Assembly (NCBI GenBank): GCA_028280515.1
Contig: JANQLP010000107.1
Location: 17,479-81,478, forward strand
Source of the DNA: Hyphomicrobiales bacterium
GTDB lineage: Bacteria > Pseudomonadota > Alphaproteobacteria > Rhizobiales > Methyloligellaceae
DNA length: 64,000 bases
Direction: 5' to 3'
The notes under the pieces are model-generated. The model did not search any database, had not been told where the DNA came from, and worked only from the letters and a program-made list of their open reading frames with translations. The position numbers were made by a program, and so were the translations under genes. Shown here piece by piece: positions 1-8,393 of this stretch (its first letter is position 1; each line of letters starts with the position of its first letter).

Positions 1-801
1 TTCATCTATATCCATTTAGGTCACGAAGAGCCGGATGACTTCCATAAGCTCGTTTCACCATTGGAGCCCTTCATAAAACTCCAAGGTATAGAAAATGCCC
101 GGATTGTTCATCGAGGTCAGTACCCCGTGAAAGGTAACTGGAAGCTGGTCGTCGAAAACTACTTTGAGTGCTATCACTGTCAGCCTTCGCATCCCAGTTA
201 TTGCAAGGTGCATTCGCAGGAATATGTGCTTGCTCGGGGGGGAGGGCCGGGCTCCGCTCCCGAGGAGGCGCTTGCCGCATTCGAAACCCACTTTCAAGCG
301 TTTAAGCAGAAGGCTTCCAGTCTCGGCTATCCAGCGGGTGACTTTTTGGATGAACGAGGCGCACAGCATCTACGTCTGGCCGATCGGGTGCCGCTTAGAG
401 ATGACTTCAAGAGTGAGACAGCCGATGGACTGCCGGCCGCGCCGCTAATGGGCGACTTTGAGAAGTGGGATAGCGGCTATGCAGGGGTGAGCCTCAATCC
501 GTTCCACCACTTGGTAATGCCGCAGGACTTTGTCGTGTCGTTTCGTTTCACGCCGCGTGATGCGCTAAACACGGATGTGGAGCTTGTATGGCTGGTCGAT
601 GGAAATGCTCGGGAAGAAGATGTAGATGTTGATCGCCTGACTTGGCTTTGGCACAACACGATACTTGAGGACAAACAAATCGTTGAGGACAATCAGACAG
701 GTGTAAACTCAGCTGCATACATACCCGGACCATACTCGAAGATTGAGCAGCTAGCTGACCAGTTTGTGCTCTGGTACCTGAGCCGGCTTGGGCAATGTTA
801 G
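1..801 (+). CDS. Rieske-type aromatic ring-hydroxylating oxygenase alpha subunit, 3' part
   Basis: The reading frame is open from base 1, so this is the C-terminal 266 residues of a longer protein whose N-terminal Rieske domain (CxH...CxxH) lies outside the window. The visible part is the catalytic mononuclear-iron domain. The block NWKLVVENYFECYHC followed by a second His in QPSHP (about nt 139-198) is the usual Fe(II) His-His region, and an acidic ED pair in VEDNQTG (about nt 690) is placed where the third, carboxylate ligand falls. Such enzymes hydroxylate or demethylate aromatic or quaternary-amine substrates using electrons from a ferredoxin reductase. No reductase is adjacent; one is encoded at 35550-36548. 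Substrate is unknown; the GbcA/carnitine-oxygenase-like branch is a guess. Confidence 0.88.
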   Translation, partial: FIYIHLGHEEPDDFHKLVSPLEPFIKLQGIENARIVHRGQYPVKGNWKLVVENYFECYHCQPSHPSYCKVHSQEYVLARGGGPGSAPEEALAAFETHFQAFKQKASSLGYPAGDFLDERGAQHLRLADRVPLRDDFKSETADGLPAAPLMGDFEKWDSGYAGVSLNPFHHLVMPQDFVVSFRFTPRDALNTDVELVWLVDGNAREEDVDVDRLTWLWHNTILEDKQIVEDNQTGVNSAAYIPGPYSKIEQLADQFVLWYLSRLGQC

Positions 802-1373
802 TTCTGCTTTAGCTAACTCATGGCGTAGTGAGTTAAACGTGGGCTCAAATTCGGTTGTACGAGATCTTGCTGCCGATGTTTAGCATCTGGATTCCGGTTA
901 GAGTGCTGACACAGGCTGGCTCGCCTCCTCGACGATGCGCCGCCTGTCTGCCTTACTGAACCGCCGACGCCCGCCCGGCGGTGTCGATCCACATGAAGGG
1001 ACATAAGACACCGACGTCAGCGCAATGTTCCTAGAAGACATATGTCCAGACATACATCTAAGCCCGCCGCAGCGCCGGTAGAGTAGCGTGCCCGACACCG
1101 CCGATTCCGCGTCTTTGAGCTTGGCCCGCCAGTTGCCGAACCGCTTCAGCGGCAGCCCGTGAAATGCGCCAGACTCCCTTTGATTGAGCTTACTAAGGCG
1201 CCAGTCATCCAGATGCGCCCGCCAGTACGCCTTCGGTTCCGCACGCTTGCCCGCTGACAGTCTTGGCATGATCGAACCTCCCAGCAGCCACACCTGCCCG
1301 TCGAAAGCAGATCGCATCTAAAACCCAACAAACAACCGTATCTTCGCCAGATGCCTACGATGTTTCCCTGATC
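802..1373. other. intergenic stretch without intact genes
   Basis: Between the Rieske oxygenase and the first dispersed repeat there is no intact gene. The only recognisable content is the IS66-type remnant at 898-1269. Other open frames here are short and overlap that remnant in other frames. Confidence 0.6.
898..1269 (-). pseudogene. IS66-family accessory transposase (TnpA-like) remnant
   Basis: Read on the minus strand from ATG at 1269 (GGGAGG upstream), the protein begins MPRLSAGKRAEPKAYWRAHL and continues with a HGLPLKRFGNWRAKLK block, then RRRFSKADRRRIVEEASQP. These are recognisable pieces of the small IS66 orfA/TnpA protein: an N-terminal helical region and the start of an IS3/IS911-type helix-turn-helix. 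The frame then ends at VSAL, where intact relatives continue through the helix-turn-helix, so the 3' end is lost or frameshifted. No tnpB or tnpC follows. It marks old insertion-sequence activity next to the first dispersed repeat. Confidence 0.6.
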
Positions 1374-1599
1374 CGCTGAGTTGTTTCCCTGTTCAATCGA
1401 GAAAATTCCCTGTTCCGTGGCGTAGGGAATTGACTGCTAACGTTGTGAAGTAGCTGCGAGAAACTGGTCGCGAACTCCACGCTTTAGTCAAAAAACGCGA
1501 AGTTTCCCTGTATTTTCCCTGTTAACAGGGAAATCTCAGCGGAGACGGGTTCGCAGCGGACTGCCCGCACCACCACAGCTTTCCATAATGCAGATTATG
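1374..1599 (+). repeat. dispersed iteron/palindrome element, copy 1
   Basis: TTCCCTG occurs at 1374, 1385, 1406, 1504 and 1515. An inverted half (TAGGGAA) lies at 1423-1429, 17 bp after the 1406 iteron. A perfect 20-bp palindrome, TTTCCCTGTTAACAGGGAAA, spans 1514-1533. After 50 bp (containing GAGACGGGTTCGCAGC and CCGCACCACCACAG) comes CATAATGCAGATTATG at 1584-1599, that is CATAA, six bases, TTATG. The same parts at the same distances recur at 38148-38382 and 62285-62522. Similarity to the other copies stops right after this core. Function is not known from sequence; a recombination or attachment site is an inference. Confidence 0.85.
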
Positions 1600-1714
1600 A
1601 CTCCAGGATTGGCCGCTATGTCACATCGGATGGCAATGCAGGCCCGTTGGTTGTTGGCTCCAGCCTCAAGCAGAGAAGCGAGTGACGATCAAACGAGATG
1701 CAGTCTAACGCGTC

Positions 1715-2827
1715 TCAGTCGCCTGCCTTGATCGCTTCAAACAGGTCGATGTGTTGCGCTTTGAGATCCGGCGGCACGTATTCGAATGAATGGGACTCGG
1801 CAAGAGTCTCGCCAGGGTCGCCAATCTCCAGATCCGCCAGGACCTGCGGGTCAACAGCATTCAGAGCTTTGCGGCTCGCCGATGGCCAGTTGATGAGCTC
1901 GACGAAAGCCTTGCCGGCTTCGGGCGTCAGGTGAGCGTTGATGAAAGCGTGGACGAGCTCGGTGTCTTGGTTTGGCTTGTTGCCGCGTGCGAGGCCACAG
2001 GAAAAGCTGATCTTGCCTTCCTTGGGGTTGGCCCAGCGGAACGGTACACCTTCGCTGCGGAGGTATGTGATTGCGCTGGGATATGCCCAAGCAAGGACGA
2101 TCTCCCCGGCAACGAATGCCTGCAGCATTTCCGTCTCGTTCGTCCAATAGAAGCGGACGAGATCACGCTGCTTGCGGAGCAGTTCGGCGACCTCGTCGAG
2201 TCTCTCCCCGGATGGGCGGAAGGGATCGTCCAGGAATCCGGCGGCAAGCGATGCTGTCGGTATCACCGCGTCGGTCGAATCCCAGATTGACATGCGGCCC
2301 GCATATCGCTCGTCGAACAGCAGTTGCCAGGTATCTTCTTCCGGCGGTATGTCGACCAAATCAGATCGAATGATCATGGAGTCGACGCCCCAGAACACTG
2401 GCACAAAGTATCGCTGACCATTGTGAAACGCCGCCGGTGGATTTCGCAGCACCTCGAACGTATCAGGCAAGTGCGTGACGAGATTTTCATCAATCGGCTG
2501 AATGCCAGCGTCCATCCAGCGTGGCATGACGTCAATACACGGCGATACGACGTCTACTTCAAATCCCGCCTGTATCTTTGCAATGCCTTCGTACTCGTCA
2601 CCATAGAACGTTGACTCCGGATCGCCGTATGCCGCCGCATAAGACGGAAAGAACGCCGGGTCCTCAAGGCCTGCCCAAGTGAAGTACAGAAGATCGGATG
2701 ATGCCGTTGCAATGCTTGGGGCACCCGCGGTCACCAACCCAAGGCCCGTCGCTGTGAGAAGCTCCAGGTATTCACGCCGGTCCAAGTGTCCTGATGCGAG
2801 TCGGTCGATAACATTATGAAGTTTCAC
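1715..2827 (-). CDS. ABC transporter substrate-binding protein, PotD-like (family 1), orphan
   Basis: A 370-residue periplasmic solute-binding protein. The N-terminus carries a twin-arginine-like segment (DRREYLELL followed by a small hydrophobic stretch ending near ATA), so export by Tat or Sec is likely. The mature part (LLYFTWAGLEDPAFF, IQAGFEVDVVSPCID) is typical of spermidine/putrescine-type binding proteins. It is most like the protein at 28193-29416 in this window (shared pattern KIQAGF...PRWMDAG...PID). No permease or ATPase is adjacent, so it may feed a transporter elsewhere, possibly the potABCD set at 22-26 kb. It is divergent from the Lrp gene and shares with it a control region containing palindromic sites. 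Confidence 0.88.
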   Translation of the reverse strand: MKLHNVIDRLASGHLDRREYLELLTATGLGLVTAGAPSIATASSDLLYFTWAGLEDPAFFPSYAAAYGDPESTFYGDEYEGIAKIQAGFEVDVVSPCIDVMPRWMDAGIQPIDENLVTHLPDTFEVLRNPPAAFHNGQRYFVPVFWGVDSMIIRSDLVDIPPEEDTWQLLFDERYAGRMSIWDSTDAVIPTASLAAGFLDDPFRPSGERLDEVAELLRKQRDLVRFYWTNETEMLQAFVAGEIVLAWAYPSAITYLRSEGVPFRWANPKEGKISFSCGLARGNKPNQDTELVHAFINAHLTPEAGKAFVELINWPSASRKALNAVDPQVLADLEIGDPGETLAESHSFEYVPPDLKAQHIDLFEAIKAGD

Positions 2828-2936
2828 GATTTCCTCCCTGTCTTGGTAGCCGGGTCGCTTTTTTCGGCCGGGGACCCGTTTCCCACCACGATATCGCCAG
2901 GCTAGTGCGAAAAAATCGACCTAGTCAACAACAGAA

Positions 2937-2951
2937 TTGCGATTTTCGCAG
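2937..2951. promoter_or_regulatory. TTGCGA-N3-TCGCA palindrome (candidate Lrp-type operator)
   Basis: TTGCGATTTTCGCAG lies between the divergent solute-binding-protein and Lrp genes. Nearly the same 15-bp palindrome recurs at 4711-4725 and 6358-6372, with a weaker version at 12896-12910, each time in an upstream region. Assignment to the neighbouring Lrp-family regulator is inferred from position. Confidence 0.5.
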
Positions 2952-3029
2952 AATTTAGCGTTCTCTATTGCGTTTGAGAGATCATGAGCGCGGCACAATG
3001 GCGGTGAATTGTTCGTCAATGGAGTTGCG

Positions 3030-3044
3030 TGACGAATTGCGTCA
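3030..3044. promoter_or_regulatory. TGACG-N5-CGTCA palindrome upstream of the Lrp gene
   Basis: TGACGAATTGCGTCA is a 5-5-5 inverted repeat 33 bp before the ATG of the Lrp-family gene. It could be an autoregulatory site for that protein. It differs from the TTGCGA palindrome nearby, so the assignment is weak. Confidence 0.3.
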
Positions 3045-3077
3045 AAATGAAGTGAAACCCGTTGGAGTTTGCCGAGC

Positions 3078-3644
3078 ATGGCTTTTGAAGATCTTGACCC
3101 CATCGACATTGCGATCATTCGGGCGCTGAACGACGATGCACGTACGCCCATGGTGCAGATTGCGAGCATGATTGGCGCACCGGAGTCGACTATTCGCAAC
3201 CGGCTTAACAAACTGGTCGAAGACGATGTGATCGAGTTTGCGGTACTGACCAATCCACACCGTTACAGTCCGGTATGTGCACACTTTGAGATCCGAACAG
3301 AGACGGCGCGTGCAGAGGAAGTGGCCGAGCGCATTGCCGAGTGCCGAGAGATCTACTTCGTCTCACTCACCATGGGGCGGTACGACATCATGGCGTCAGG
3401 CTTTTTTCAGGCGAACGAAGATGTCATGGACTTCAAGACCAAGGGTTTGGGCAGTATCTCCGGCATTACCGAGGTCGAGATGTGCCTGATGGCAAAGGTG
3501 GTAAAACGGGTGATCTCCTTCGATGTTGTCGGTTCAGGACTGGTCGCGCGAGACGGCGGCGCGGCCCAAGAACCAGCACCGGCAACGACGCGCAAACGGA
3601 AAAGCGGTCGCGCTGCCAAGGCCGAGGCCGTCGGTCGCACGTGA
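3078..3644 (+). CDS. Lrp/AsnC-family transcriptional regulator
   Basis: A 188-residue regulator. Residues about 4-55 form the AsnC-type winged helix-turn-helix (LDPIDIAIIRALNDDAR... ESTIRNRLNKLVEDDVI) and about 65-140 the RAM/ligand-binding domain (YFVSLTMGRYDI). Such proteins form dimers and octamers and bind amino acids or related metabolites. The ATG at 3078 is chosen over the in-frame TTG at 3069 because GGAG at 3064-3067 is correctly spaced only for the ATG. The last 25 residues are unusual: a basic, alanine-rich tail with TRKRKSGRAAKAEA beyond the normal family end. Palindromes at 2937, 4711, 6358 and 12896 suggest it controls the neighbouring transporter, SDR, PPOX and cupin genes (inference). 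Confidence 0.92.
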   Translation: MAFEDLDPIDIAIIRALNDDARTPMVQIASMIGAPESTIRNRLNKLVEDDVIEFAVLTNPHRYSPVCAHFEIRTETARAEEVAERIAECREIYFVSLTMGRYDIMASGFFQANEDVMDFKTKGLGSISGITEVEMCLMAKVVKRVISFDVVGSGLVARDGGAAQEPAPATTRKRKSGRAAKAEAVGRT

Positions 3645-3887
3645 GGGGAGTATTGGCTCACCATTCGTTGACCGCCTTGGCAAGGGTGACCACACCGTCT
3701 TACCCAGTGACCGATCGGTCGTGCAACGAAACACCGCAGCTCGTGGTACACCGCGAAATGAAGCCGACGTGCGGTGTGCAGTCCGGAAGCTAGGCGGACC
3801 CTCGCACCTTAAGGATGGTGCTGTTGGCGAGCCGCCTTGAAGACGGAGTCTTTAGCCAAAGCAGGATATGCTTTTTGATGGTTTTGC

Positions 3888-4640
3888 TCACACGATCGCG
3901 CGCCCGCCGTCTATGTTAAGCGCTGTACCAGTGACGAACGATGCTGCCGGCGACAATAGGAAGTTGATGACCTGGGCAACTTCTTCGGGGCTGCCGGGCC
4001 GTCCCATAGGGCACGCGGCATTCCAGGCGGCCAAAGCATCCGCGCCGTAGCAATCGATCATCATCGGCGTTGAAATCCAGCCTGGACACACACCGTTCAC
4101 CCGAACGCCGTATGGCGCGCCTTCAACAGCGGCTGCCTTAACGAGCTGTATGACGCCAGCCTTCGTGGCGGCGTAGGCGCCATGATGCGGTTTCATCTGC
4201 GTTGCCATGCGCGAGGCAATCAGAACAATAGAGCCGCTGCGACGGGAGCACATCGATCGCATGGCCCGTCGCACCACATTGAACGTGCCAGATAGATTGA
4301 CGGCGATCTGGTCGTGCCAGTCCTGATCGGTCTGATCGTGCAATGGCGCCAAGCGGACGATTCCGGCGGCCGTTACCACTCGGTCAACAGGGCCAAGTGT
4401 CTCCTCGGCCTGTGCGTAGGCCTGGTCGACATCGCCTGGTTTCACCACATCACACGACAACGCCAGAGCTGGTACGCCGCACTGGCGTGCGGCTTGTGCT
4501 GCTGTTTCGGCCTTGTCGGTATCAATATCCGCTACGCCAACTGCGATGCCGTTCGCCGCGAGTTGCTGACATGTCGCTTGCCCGATTCCCGATCCTCCGC
4601 CGGTCACGAGCGCGACCGAACCACTAATTTTCGAGGTCAT
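3888..4640 (-). CDS. short-chain dehydrogenase/reductase (FabG-like)
   Basis: A 250-residue classical SDR. TGGGSGIG near residue 13-20 is the NAD(P)-binding glycine motif, followed by DIDTD, where an acidic residue at the end of beta-2 suggests NAD preference. The catalytic Ser-Tyr-Lys set is IASRMA, then YAATK. It oxidises or reduces a secondary alcohol/ketone of unknown identity. It is divergent from the PPOX-type gene at 4781, with a TTGCGA-type palindrome between them. The pseudogene at 30089-30828 is a close paralogue (both have SR-A-MKPHHG before the active Tyr). Confidence 0.92.
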   Translation of the reverse strand: MTSKISGSVALVTGGGSGIGQATCQQLAANGIAVGVADIDTDKAETAAQAARQCGVPALALSCDVVKPGDVDQAYAQAEETLGPVDRVVTAAGIVRLAPLHDQTDQDWHDQIAVNLSGTFNVVRRAMRSMCSRRSGSIVLIASRMATQMKPHHGAYAATKAGVIQLVKAAAVEGAPYGVRVNGVCPGWISTPMMIDCYGADALAAWNAACPMGRPGSPEEVAQVINFLLSPAASFVTGTALNIDGGRAIV

Positions 4641-4710
4641 GCGTTCTGTCTCCTTATCCTGACGTTACAAGGCGCGACACAGTTGAGAGTCGATATGTAG
4701 AGAAAGTTTG

Positions 4711-4725
4711 TTGCGATTTCAGCAA
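4711..4725. promoter_or_regulatory. TTGCGA-type palindrome between divergent genes
   Basis: TTGCGATTTCAGCAA sits in the 140-bp gap between the SDR (minus) and the PPOX gene (plus), a suitable place for a shared operator. It matches the sites at 2937 and 6358 in sequence and length. Confidence 0.5.
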
Positions 4726-4780
4726 CTTTAAGGCACGAAAGATGCGATTCCAAGCGAGCTCAGCTTAACCTGGAGCACAC

Positions 4781-5344
4781 ATGAATAAGTCTACGACGAT
4801 CTCTCCCCGGTTTCGGCGTTTCATCGAGGCTCAAGAACTGTTCTTCGTTGCTACGGCGCCTGCCAGCGGTCGTGTCAATGTTTCGCCTAAAGGTCTGAAC
4901 ACGCTGCGGGTGATCGATGACAAAACTGTCGCTTATCTCGACCTTACAGGGAGCGGAAACGAGACGGCGGCTCACGTTATGGAGAATGGCCGAATCACCT
5001 TTATGTTCTGCGCGTTCAGCGGCCAGCCCATGATCCTGCGCCTTTACGGAGAGGCACGTATCGTCCTACCGCGCGATGATGACTGGCTGGAATGGCTCTC
5101 TCGGTTCCCATTGCTGGAAGGAACTCGACAAGTCTTCATTGCGGATATTCAGTATGTCGCGTCGTCATGCGGCTTTGGGATTCCCATCTACGAGCTGGTC
5201 GAGCCGCGTTCGACTCTGATCGACTGGGCACACAAGAAAGGATCAGAAAAGCTAGAGCAGTATCGGCAACAAATGAACGTGCGCAGTATCGATGGGTTGC
5301 CCACCGGGTATCCATCAAAAGCATCCGAGGGGGCAGGAGACTGA
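4781..5344 (+). CDS. pyridoxamine 5'-phosphate oxidase (PPOX)-fold family protein
   Basis: A 187-residue split-barrel protein of the PPOX-like superfamily, which bind FMN, F420 or heme. Recognisable parts are RFIEAQELFFVATAP, NVSPKG, YLDLTGSGNETAAHV, FCAFSG and CGFGIPIYE. It is too divergent from true PdxH for a role in vitamin B6 synthesis to be claimed. A close paralogue lies at 35002-35553 (shared LTGSGNET, CGFGIP, SIDGLPTG) next to a ferredoxin reductase, which suggests a flavin-dependent redox role. The SDR downstream starts one base after its stop, so the two are probably co-transcribed. Confidence 0.85.
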   Translation: MNKSTTISPRFRRFIEAQELFFVATAPASGRVNVSPKGLNTLRVIDDKTVAYLDLTGSGNETAAHVMENGRITFMFCAFSGQPMILRLYGEARIVLPRDDDWLEWLSRFPLLEGTRQVFIADIQYVASSCGFGIPIYELVEPRSTLIDWAHKKGSEKLEQYRQQMNVRSIDGLPTGYPSKASEGAGD

Positions 5345-5345
5345 C

Positions 5346-6110
5346 GTGGCAAATCGCAGAACGGCCGTCATCACCGGTGCGTCCCAGGGTATTGGACGTG
5401 CTATAGCAGAGCGATTCCTGAGCGATGGCTACAACTTGGTTGCCGTTGATCGATCGCCTGATGGTATCGCCGAACTGGCCGAAGGGCGAGACGACGTCGC
5501 GTCGCTGACGACCGATGTTACTAGCAAGAGCGCGCCGTTCGTGGCTGTTTCACTGGCTGAAGAACGGTTTGGGCGCCTGGATGTGTTGGTGAACAATGCC
5601 GGTATTGCCCGGGCACGTTCGTTGCTCGACACGCCCGACGAGGATCTCGACCGCTATGTCGCCGTCAATCTAAATGCGCCGTTTCGGTTCAGCAGGGAAG
5701 CGATACGGATCATGGGCGCGGGAGCTGCGATCGTCCACATATCGTCGATCTATGGCTTGCTGGGCTATCCCAATGTCGCGCCCTATGCCGCGACCAAGGC
5801 CGCTATCCTGGGGCTGACGCGTCAGATGGCGGCCGACTATGGCCCGCAGGGCATCCGCGTGAATGCCGTTGCACCGGGATTGGTGCGCACGCCGCTCAAC
5901 ACCGACCGAATCGATAGCGATCCTGTGTTCCGCCAGATGCAGATCGAACGAACGCCATTCACGCGCATCGGCCGGCCAAGCGACATCGCTTCCGCCGTTG
6001 CATTCTTATGTTCTGAAGAAGCGGGTTTCATCAATGGCCAGGTACTTGCCGTCGACGGCGGCTGGAGCGCCGCCCATCAAGTGGTCGAAGGTCGAATCGA
6101 GCTTCACTAA
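5346..6110 (+). CDS. short-chain dehydrogenase/reductase
   Basis: A 254-residue SDR starting at GTG 5346, one base after the stop of the PPOX gene, with AGGAG just upstream. Cofactor motif TGASQGIG, then VAVDRSPD; NNAG motif present; active site ISSIYGLLGYP with YAATK. C-terminal AVDGGWSA is typical. The acidic residue after beta-2 suggests NAD(H). It forms a two-gene unit with the PPOX-like protein, presumably acting on the same unknown substrate family. Confidence 0.9.
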   Translation: MANRRTAVITGASQGIGRAIAERFLSDGYNLVAVDRSPDGIAELAEGRDDVASLTTDVTSKSAPFVAVSLAEERFGRLDVLVNNAGIARARSLLDTPDEDLDRYVAVNLNAPFRFSREAIRIMGAGAAIVHISSIYGLLGYPNVAPYAATKAAILGLTRQMAADYGPQGIRVNAVAPGLVRTPLNTDRIDSDPVFRQMQIERTPFTRIGRPSDIASAVAFLCSEEAGFINGQVLAVDGGWSAAHQVVEGRIELH

Positions 6111-6455
6111 GAAGCTGGTTAGTGTTGGCAAGCCTGCCCGCCGCGTCTCTTGGCGATGATCGTAGCAGCACGTACGGTCAAGTCGTTGAGCAGGGTTCCG
6201 ATCACTGCGGCTGGGTCGCCACAGCATCCACAGCAGACCGTCATAGAAGTGACGGATTAGAGCAGCCAACTTTGCAGGCGCTGCTTTTCGCCGATGGTTG
6301 CCTCAGGACCGCCGCGTATACGACGCATGAGCCATGATGCAAGTTGACTCTCTTGAATTGCGATATTCGCAATAAACTGTTTACATCGATGCGAATTGCC
6401 TTATATCATCGCAGTCATGCGGCAAATATGGCCACAACGCTGAGGAGTTATCACT
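6111..6455. other. intergenic region upstream of cupin gene
   Basis: This stretch holds a palindromic operator candidate (6358-6372) and GAGGAG before the cupin start. The rest shows nothing I can identify; short minus-strand frames here are not convincing. Confidence 0.4.
6358..6372. promoter_or_regulatory. TTGCGA-TAT-TCGCAA palindrome (best copy)
   Basis: TTGCGATATTCGCAA has perfect six-base arms. It is about 85 bp upstream of the cupin start. It is the best copy of the motif seen at 2937 and 4711, and fits a dimeric regulator such as the nearby Lrp-family protein. Confidence 0.55.
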
Positions 6456-7034
6456 GTGTCCGAACGACCAGAGTACACGCCGGCAGAGATGCGCAAGTTC
6501 GTAGCCCGCTATCAGGACATGGAACCGACGAAACGCGACTACACGGGAACTGACCACGGCGTCCCAGTGGAGGCGTACGAGACGCTTGCCGCCAAGAGCA
6601 TCTATCTTCTGATGGCACCGGAGGATCGCTCCCGCGGCATGACAGCGCCCGCGGTCGTCGGTCCGCCAGGCGTCGAGGTTTCCATCTCGGAATGCCCGCC
6701 CGGCAATGGGGCACAGCTGCACATTCACAAGCGCTCATCGGAAACGTTTATGTGTCTGAAGGGACGGTTCGATGTCATCTGGGGCGACAACGGCGAGAAC
6801 AGCTTGACCCTAGAGCCGTTCGACCTAATCGCCATCCCGTCCGGCATTTTTCGATCGTTCAAGAACGTATCGGACGAGACCTCGCTCCTACTCGCCATCA
6901 TTCAAGGCAAGGGACAGGATGTCATGGGCGATATCGCTTATCACCCGGCGCTTGAACCGCGGATTGAGGAAGGCTTTGGCACCGATGTACGCGACAATCT
7001 GAAGACAATCGGTATCACGTTCGAGAGGACGTGA
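6456..7034 (+). CDS. cupin-domain protein
   Basis: A 192-residue protein starting at GTG 6456 with GAGGAG 9 bp upstream. The central beta-barrel shows the cupin metal motif HIHKRSSETF (HxHx6E-like, about residue 87-97), a second half with PFDLIAIPSG and a downstream region lacking a clear second His. Single-domain cupins of this kind are dioxygenases, isomerases or small-molecule sensors. It directly precedes the Liv-type solute-binding protein on the same strand, so it may share its transcript and act on the imported compound. Confidence 0.85.
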   Translation: MSERPEYTPAEMRKFVARYQDMEPTKRDYTGTDHGVPVEAYETLAAKSIYLLMAPEDRSRGMTAPAVVGPPGVEVSISECPPGNGAQLHIHKRSSETFMCLKGRFDVIWGDNGENSLTLEPFDLIAIPSGIFRSFKNVSDETSLLLAIIQGKGQDVMGDIAYHPALEPRIEEGFGTDVRDNLKTIGITFERT

Positions 7035-7109
7035 CGGCCAAGCGTCACACGGTCAGACAGCCACAAGTGCGTCTACCAAGAGCGCAGTGTGGTACAGAGG
7101 GAGGCAAGC

Positions 7110-8351
7110 ATGGGTATCCATCATCTGTTTGTTTTGCATGTAAAACGTTTCGTTGCGATCCTCGCATTATTGGTGGTCGCCACAGGCACCGCGTTCGCGG
7201 AGGATGGCGAGACTATCCGCATTGGTATGACGGTCAGCTCCACCGGCAACTATGCGCTCGCGGCCCAGTCGGGACAGCAGGGTTTTGGTCTCTGGCTTGA
7301 CGACGTCAATGCGCGCGGAGGGATCCTGCACAACGGCGAGCGGTATCCCGTCGAACTTGTGATTCGAGATGACCGCAGCGACAAACAGCTGATCCCACGC
7401 CTTTATGAGGAGCTCATCACCGAAGACGATGTCGACCTGGTGTTGTCGCCTTTCGGTTCCACACTATCCGGGGCCGCAGCCGCCGTCGTTGACCGGTACG
7501 GCATGTTCATGGCGACTTGGTCGGCCGCATCGGATGCGATCTTTCAGCAGGGCTACACGACGGTCGTCAACGTGTCGGTGACTCCGACGTCGCGTCAACC
7601 CGAGGTTCCCATGAGTCTGCTGAAAAGCCTGGGGGGATCGAAGGTCGGCATCATTCATGTTGATGAGCCCTATGGCGAAGCCCTAGCAGGTTTCGCCGTG
7701 GAGACTGCCGATCGGCTCGACCTGGAGGTCGTTTCGAATGAGACCTATGCAAAAGGCGCGCGCGATTTCACCGTCCTTCTTCAAAAGGCCCAGTTGGCCG
7801 GCGCCGAACTCTATCTGATCTTCTCTTACGAGAACGACATCATCACCATGCTCCGGCAGATGAAGGAGCAGGACATCAATTTCCCGGCGATCTACACGAC
7901 CTATTCCCAGAACCCTTCGGTCTTAGCACTGGGCAGCGATGCGGAAGGCATGTGGGGCCAGGCGGCGTTTGACCCGCGGGCTGCCTGGCCAGTGACCGAT
8001 GGCATGAACGCCCAGGAGTTTCTGGATGCGTTCGCGCAAGCCTATCCCGACGTCGCGTTTCCGGACATAAATGTGCAGGTCGCCTACGCGGCAGGTGCGG
8101 CGCTGGAGCGAATCGTTGCGGATTCCGCCAGTCTGGAGACGGCGGACTTGAGAGCCTCGGCGGCCGCGCTGAGCGGTGAGATGACGACACTGGTCGGACC
8201 CTACAGCATCGACCAAACCGGCCAGCAAGTGGGGTTGTCAATTCTTGTGCTCCAGAACACGCCCGAGGGACAGGAGGTCGTCGCGCCTGAAAGTGTGGCG
8301 ACGGCGCCGGCAATCTATCCGGCGCGAACGTGGGAAGACCGCGACGGCTAG
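7110..8351 (+). CDS. ABC transporter substrate-binding protein, branched-chain amino acid type (LivJ-like)
   Basis: A 413-residue periplasmic binding protein (Peripla_BP_6 type). ATG 7110 is preferred because AGGGAGG stands just before it. Residues 1-28 are a Sec signal peptide ending TAFA. The mature start, IRIGMTVSSTGNYAL, and the following DDRSD and SPFGSTLSGA segments match the LivJ/AmiC fold. The family binds amino acids, amides or aromatic acids, so ligand identity is open. Permeases and ATPases for it are on the opposite strand at 9061-12453. Amidases nearby make an amide or urea-like ligand plausible (inference). Confidence 0.92.
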   Translation: MGIHHLFVLHVKRFVAILALLVVATGTAFAEDGETIRIGMTVSSTGNYALAAQSGQQGFGLWLDDVNARGGILHNGERYPVELVIRDDRSDKQLIPRLYEELITEDDVDLVLSPFGSTLSGAAAAVVDRYGMFMATWSAASDAIFQQGYTTVVNVSVTPTSRQPEVPMSLLKSLGGSKVGIIHVDEPYGEALAGFAVETADRLDLEVVSNETYAKGARDFTVLLQKAQLAGAELYLIFSYENDIITMLRQMKEQDINFPAIYTTYSQNPSVLALGSDAEGMWGQAAFDPRAAWPVTDGMNAQEFLDAFAQAYPDVAFPDINVQVAYAAGAALERIVADSASLETADLRASAAALSGEMTTLVGPYSIDQTGQQVGLSILVLQNTPEGQEVVAPESVATAPAIYPARTWEDRDG

Positions 8352-8375
8352 ATCACCGCTTGACTGACGGCTCGT

Positions 8376-8393
8376 CTTGACGCTGGCGTCAAG
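8376..8393. terminator. possible bidirectional hairpin between convergent genes
   Basis: CTTGACGC, two bases, GCGTCAAG forms a perfect 8-bp inverted repeat in the 37-bp gap between the convergent genes ending at 8351 and 8389. There is no T-tract, so termination is only suggested by position. Confidence 0.4.

Noticed and set aside
1374..1533. Iterated TTCCCTG units as a CRISPR array
   Set aside because: Units are 7 bp, the spacing is 10-22 bp or about 98 bp, there are no unique spacers of constant size and no cas genes.
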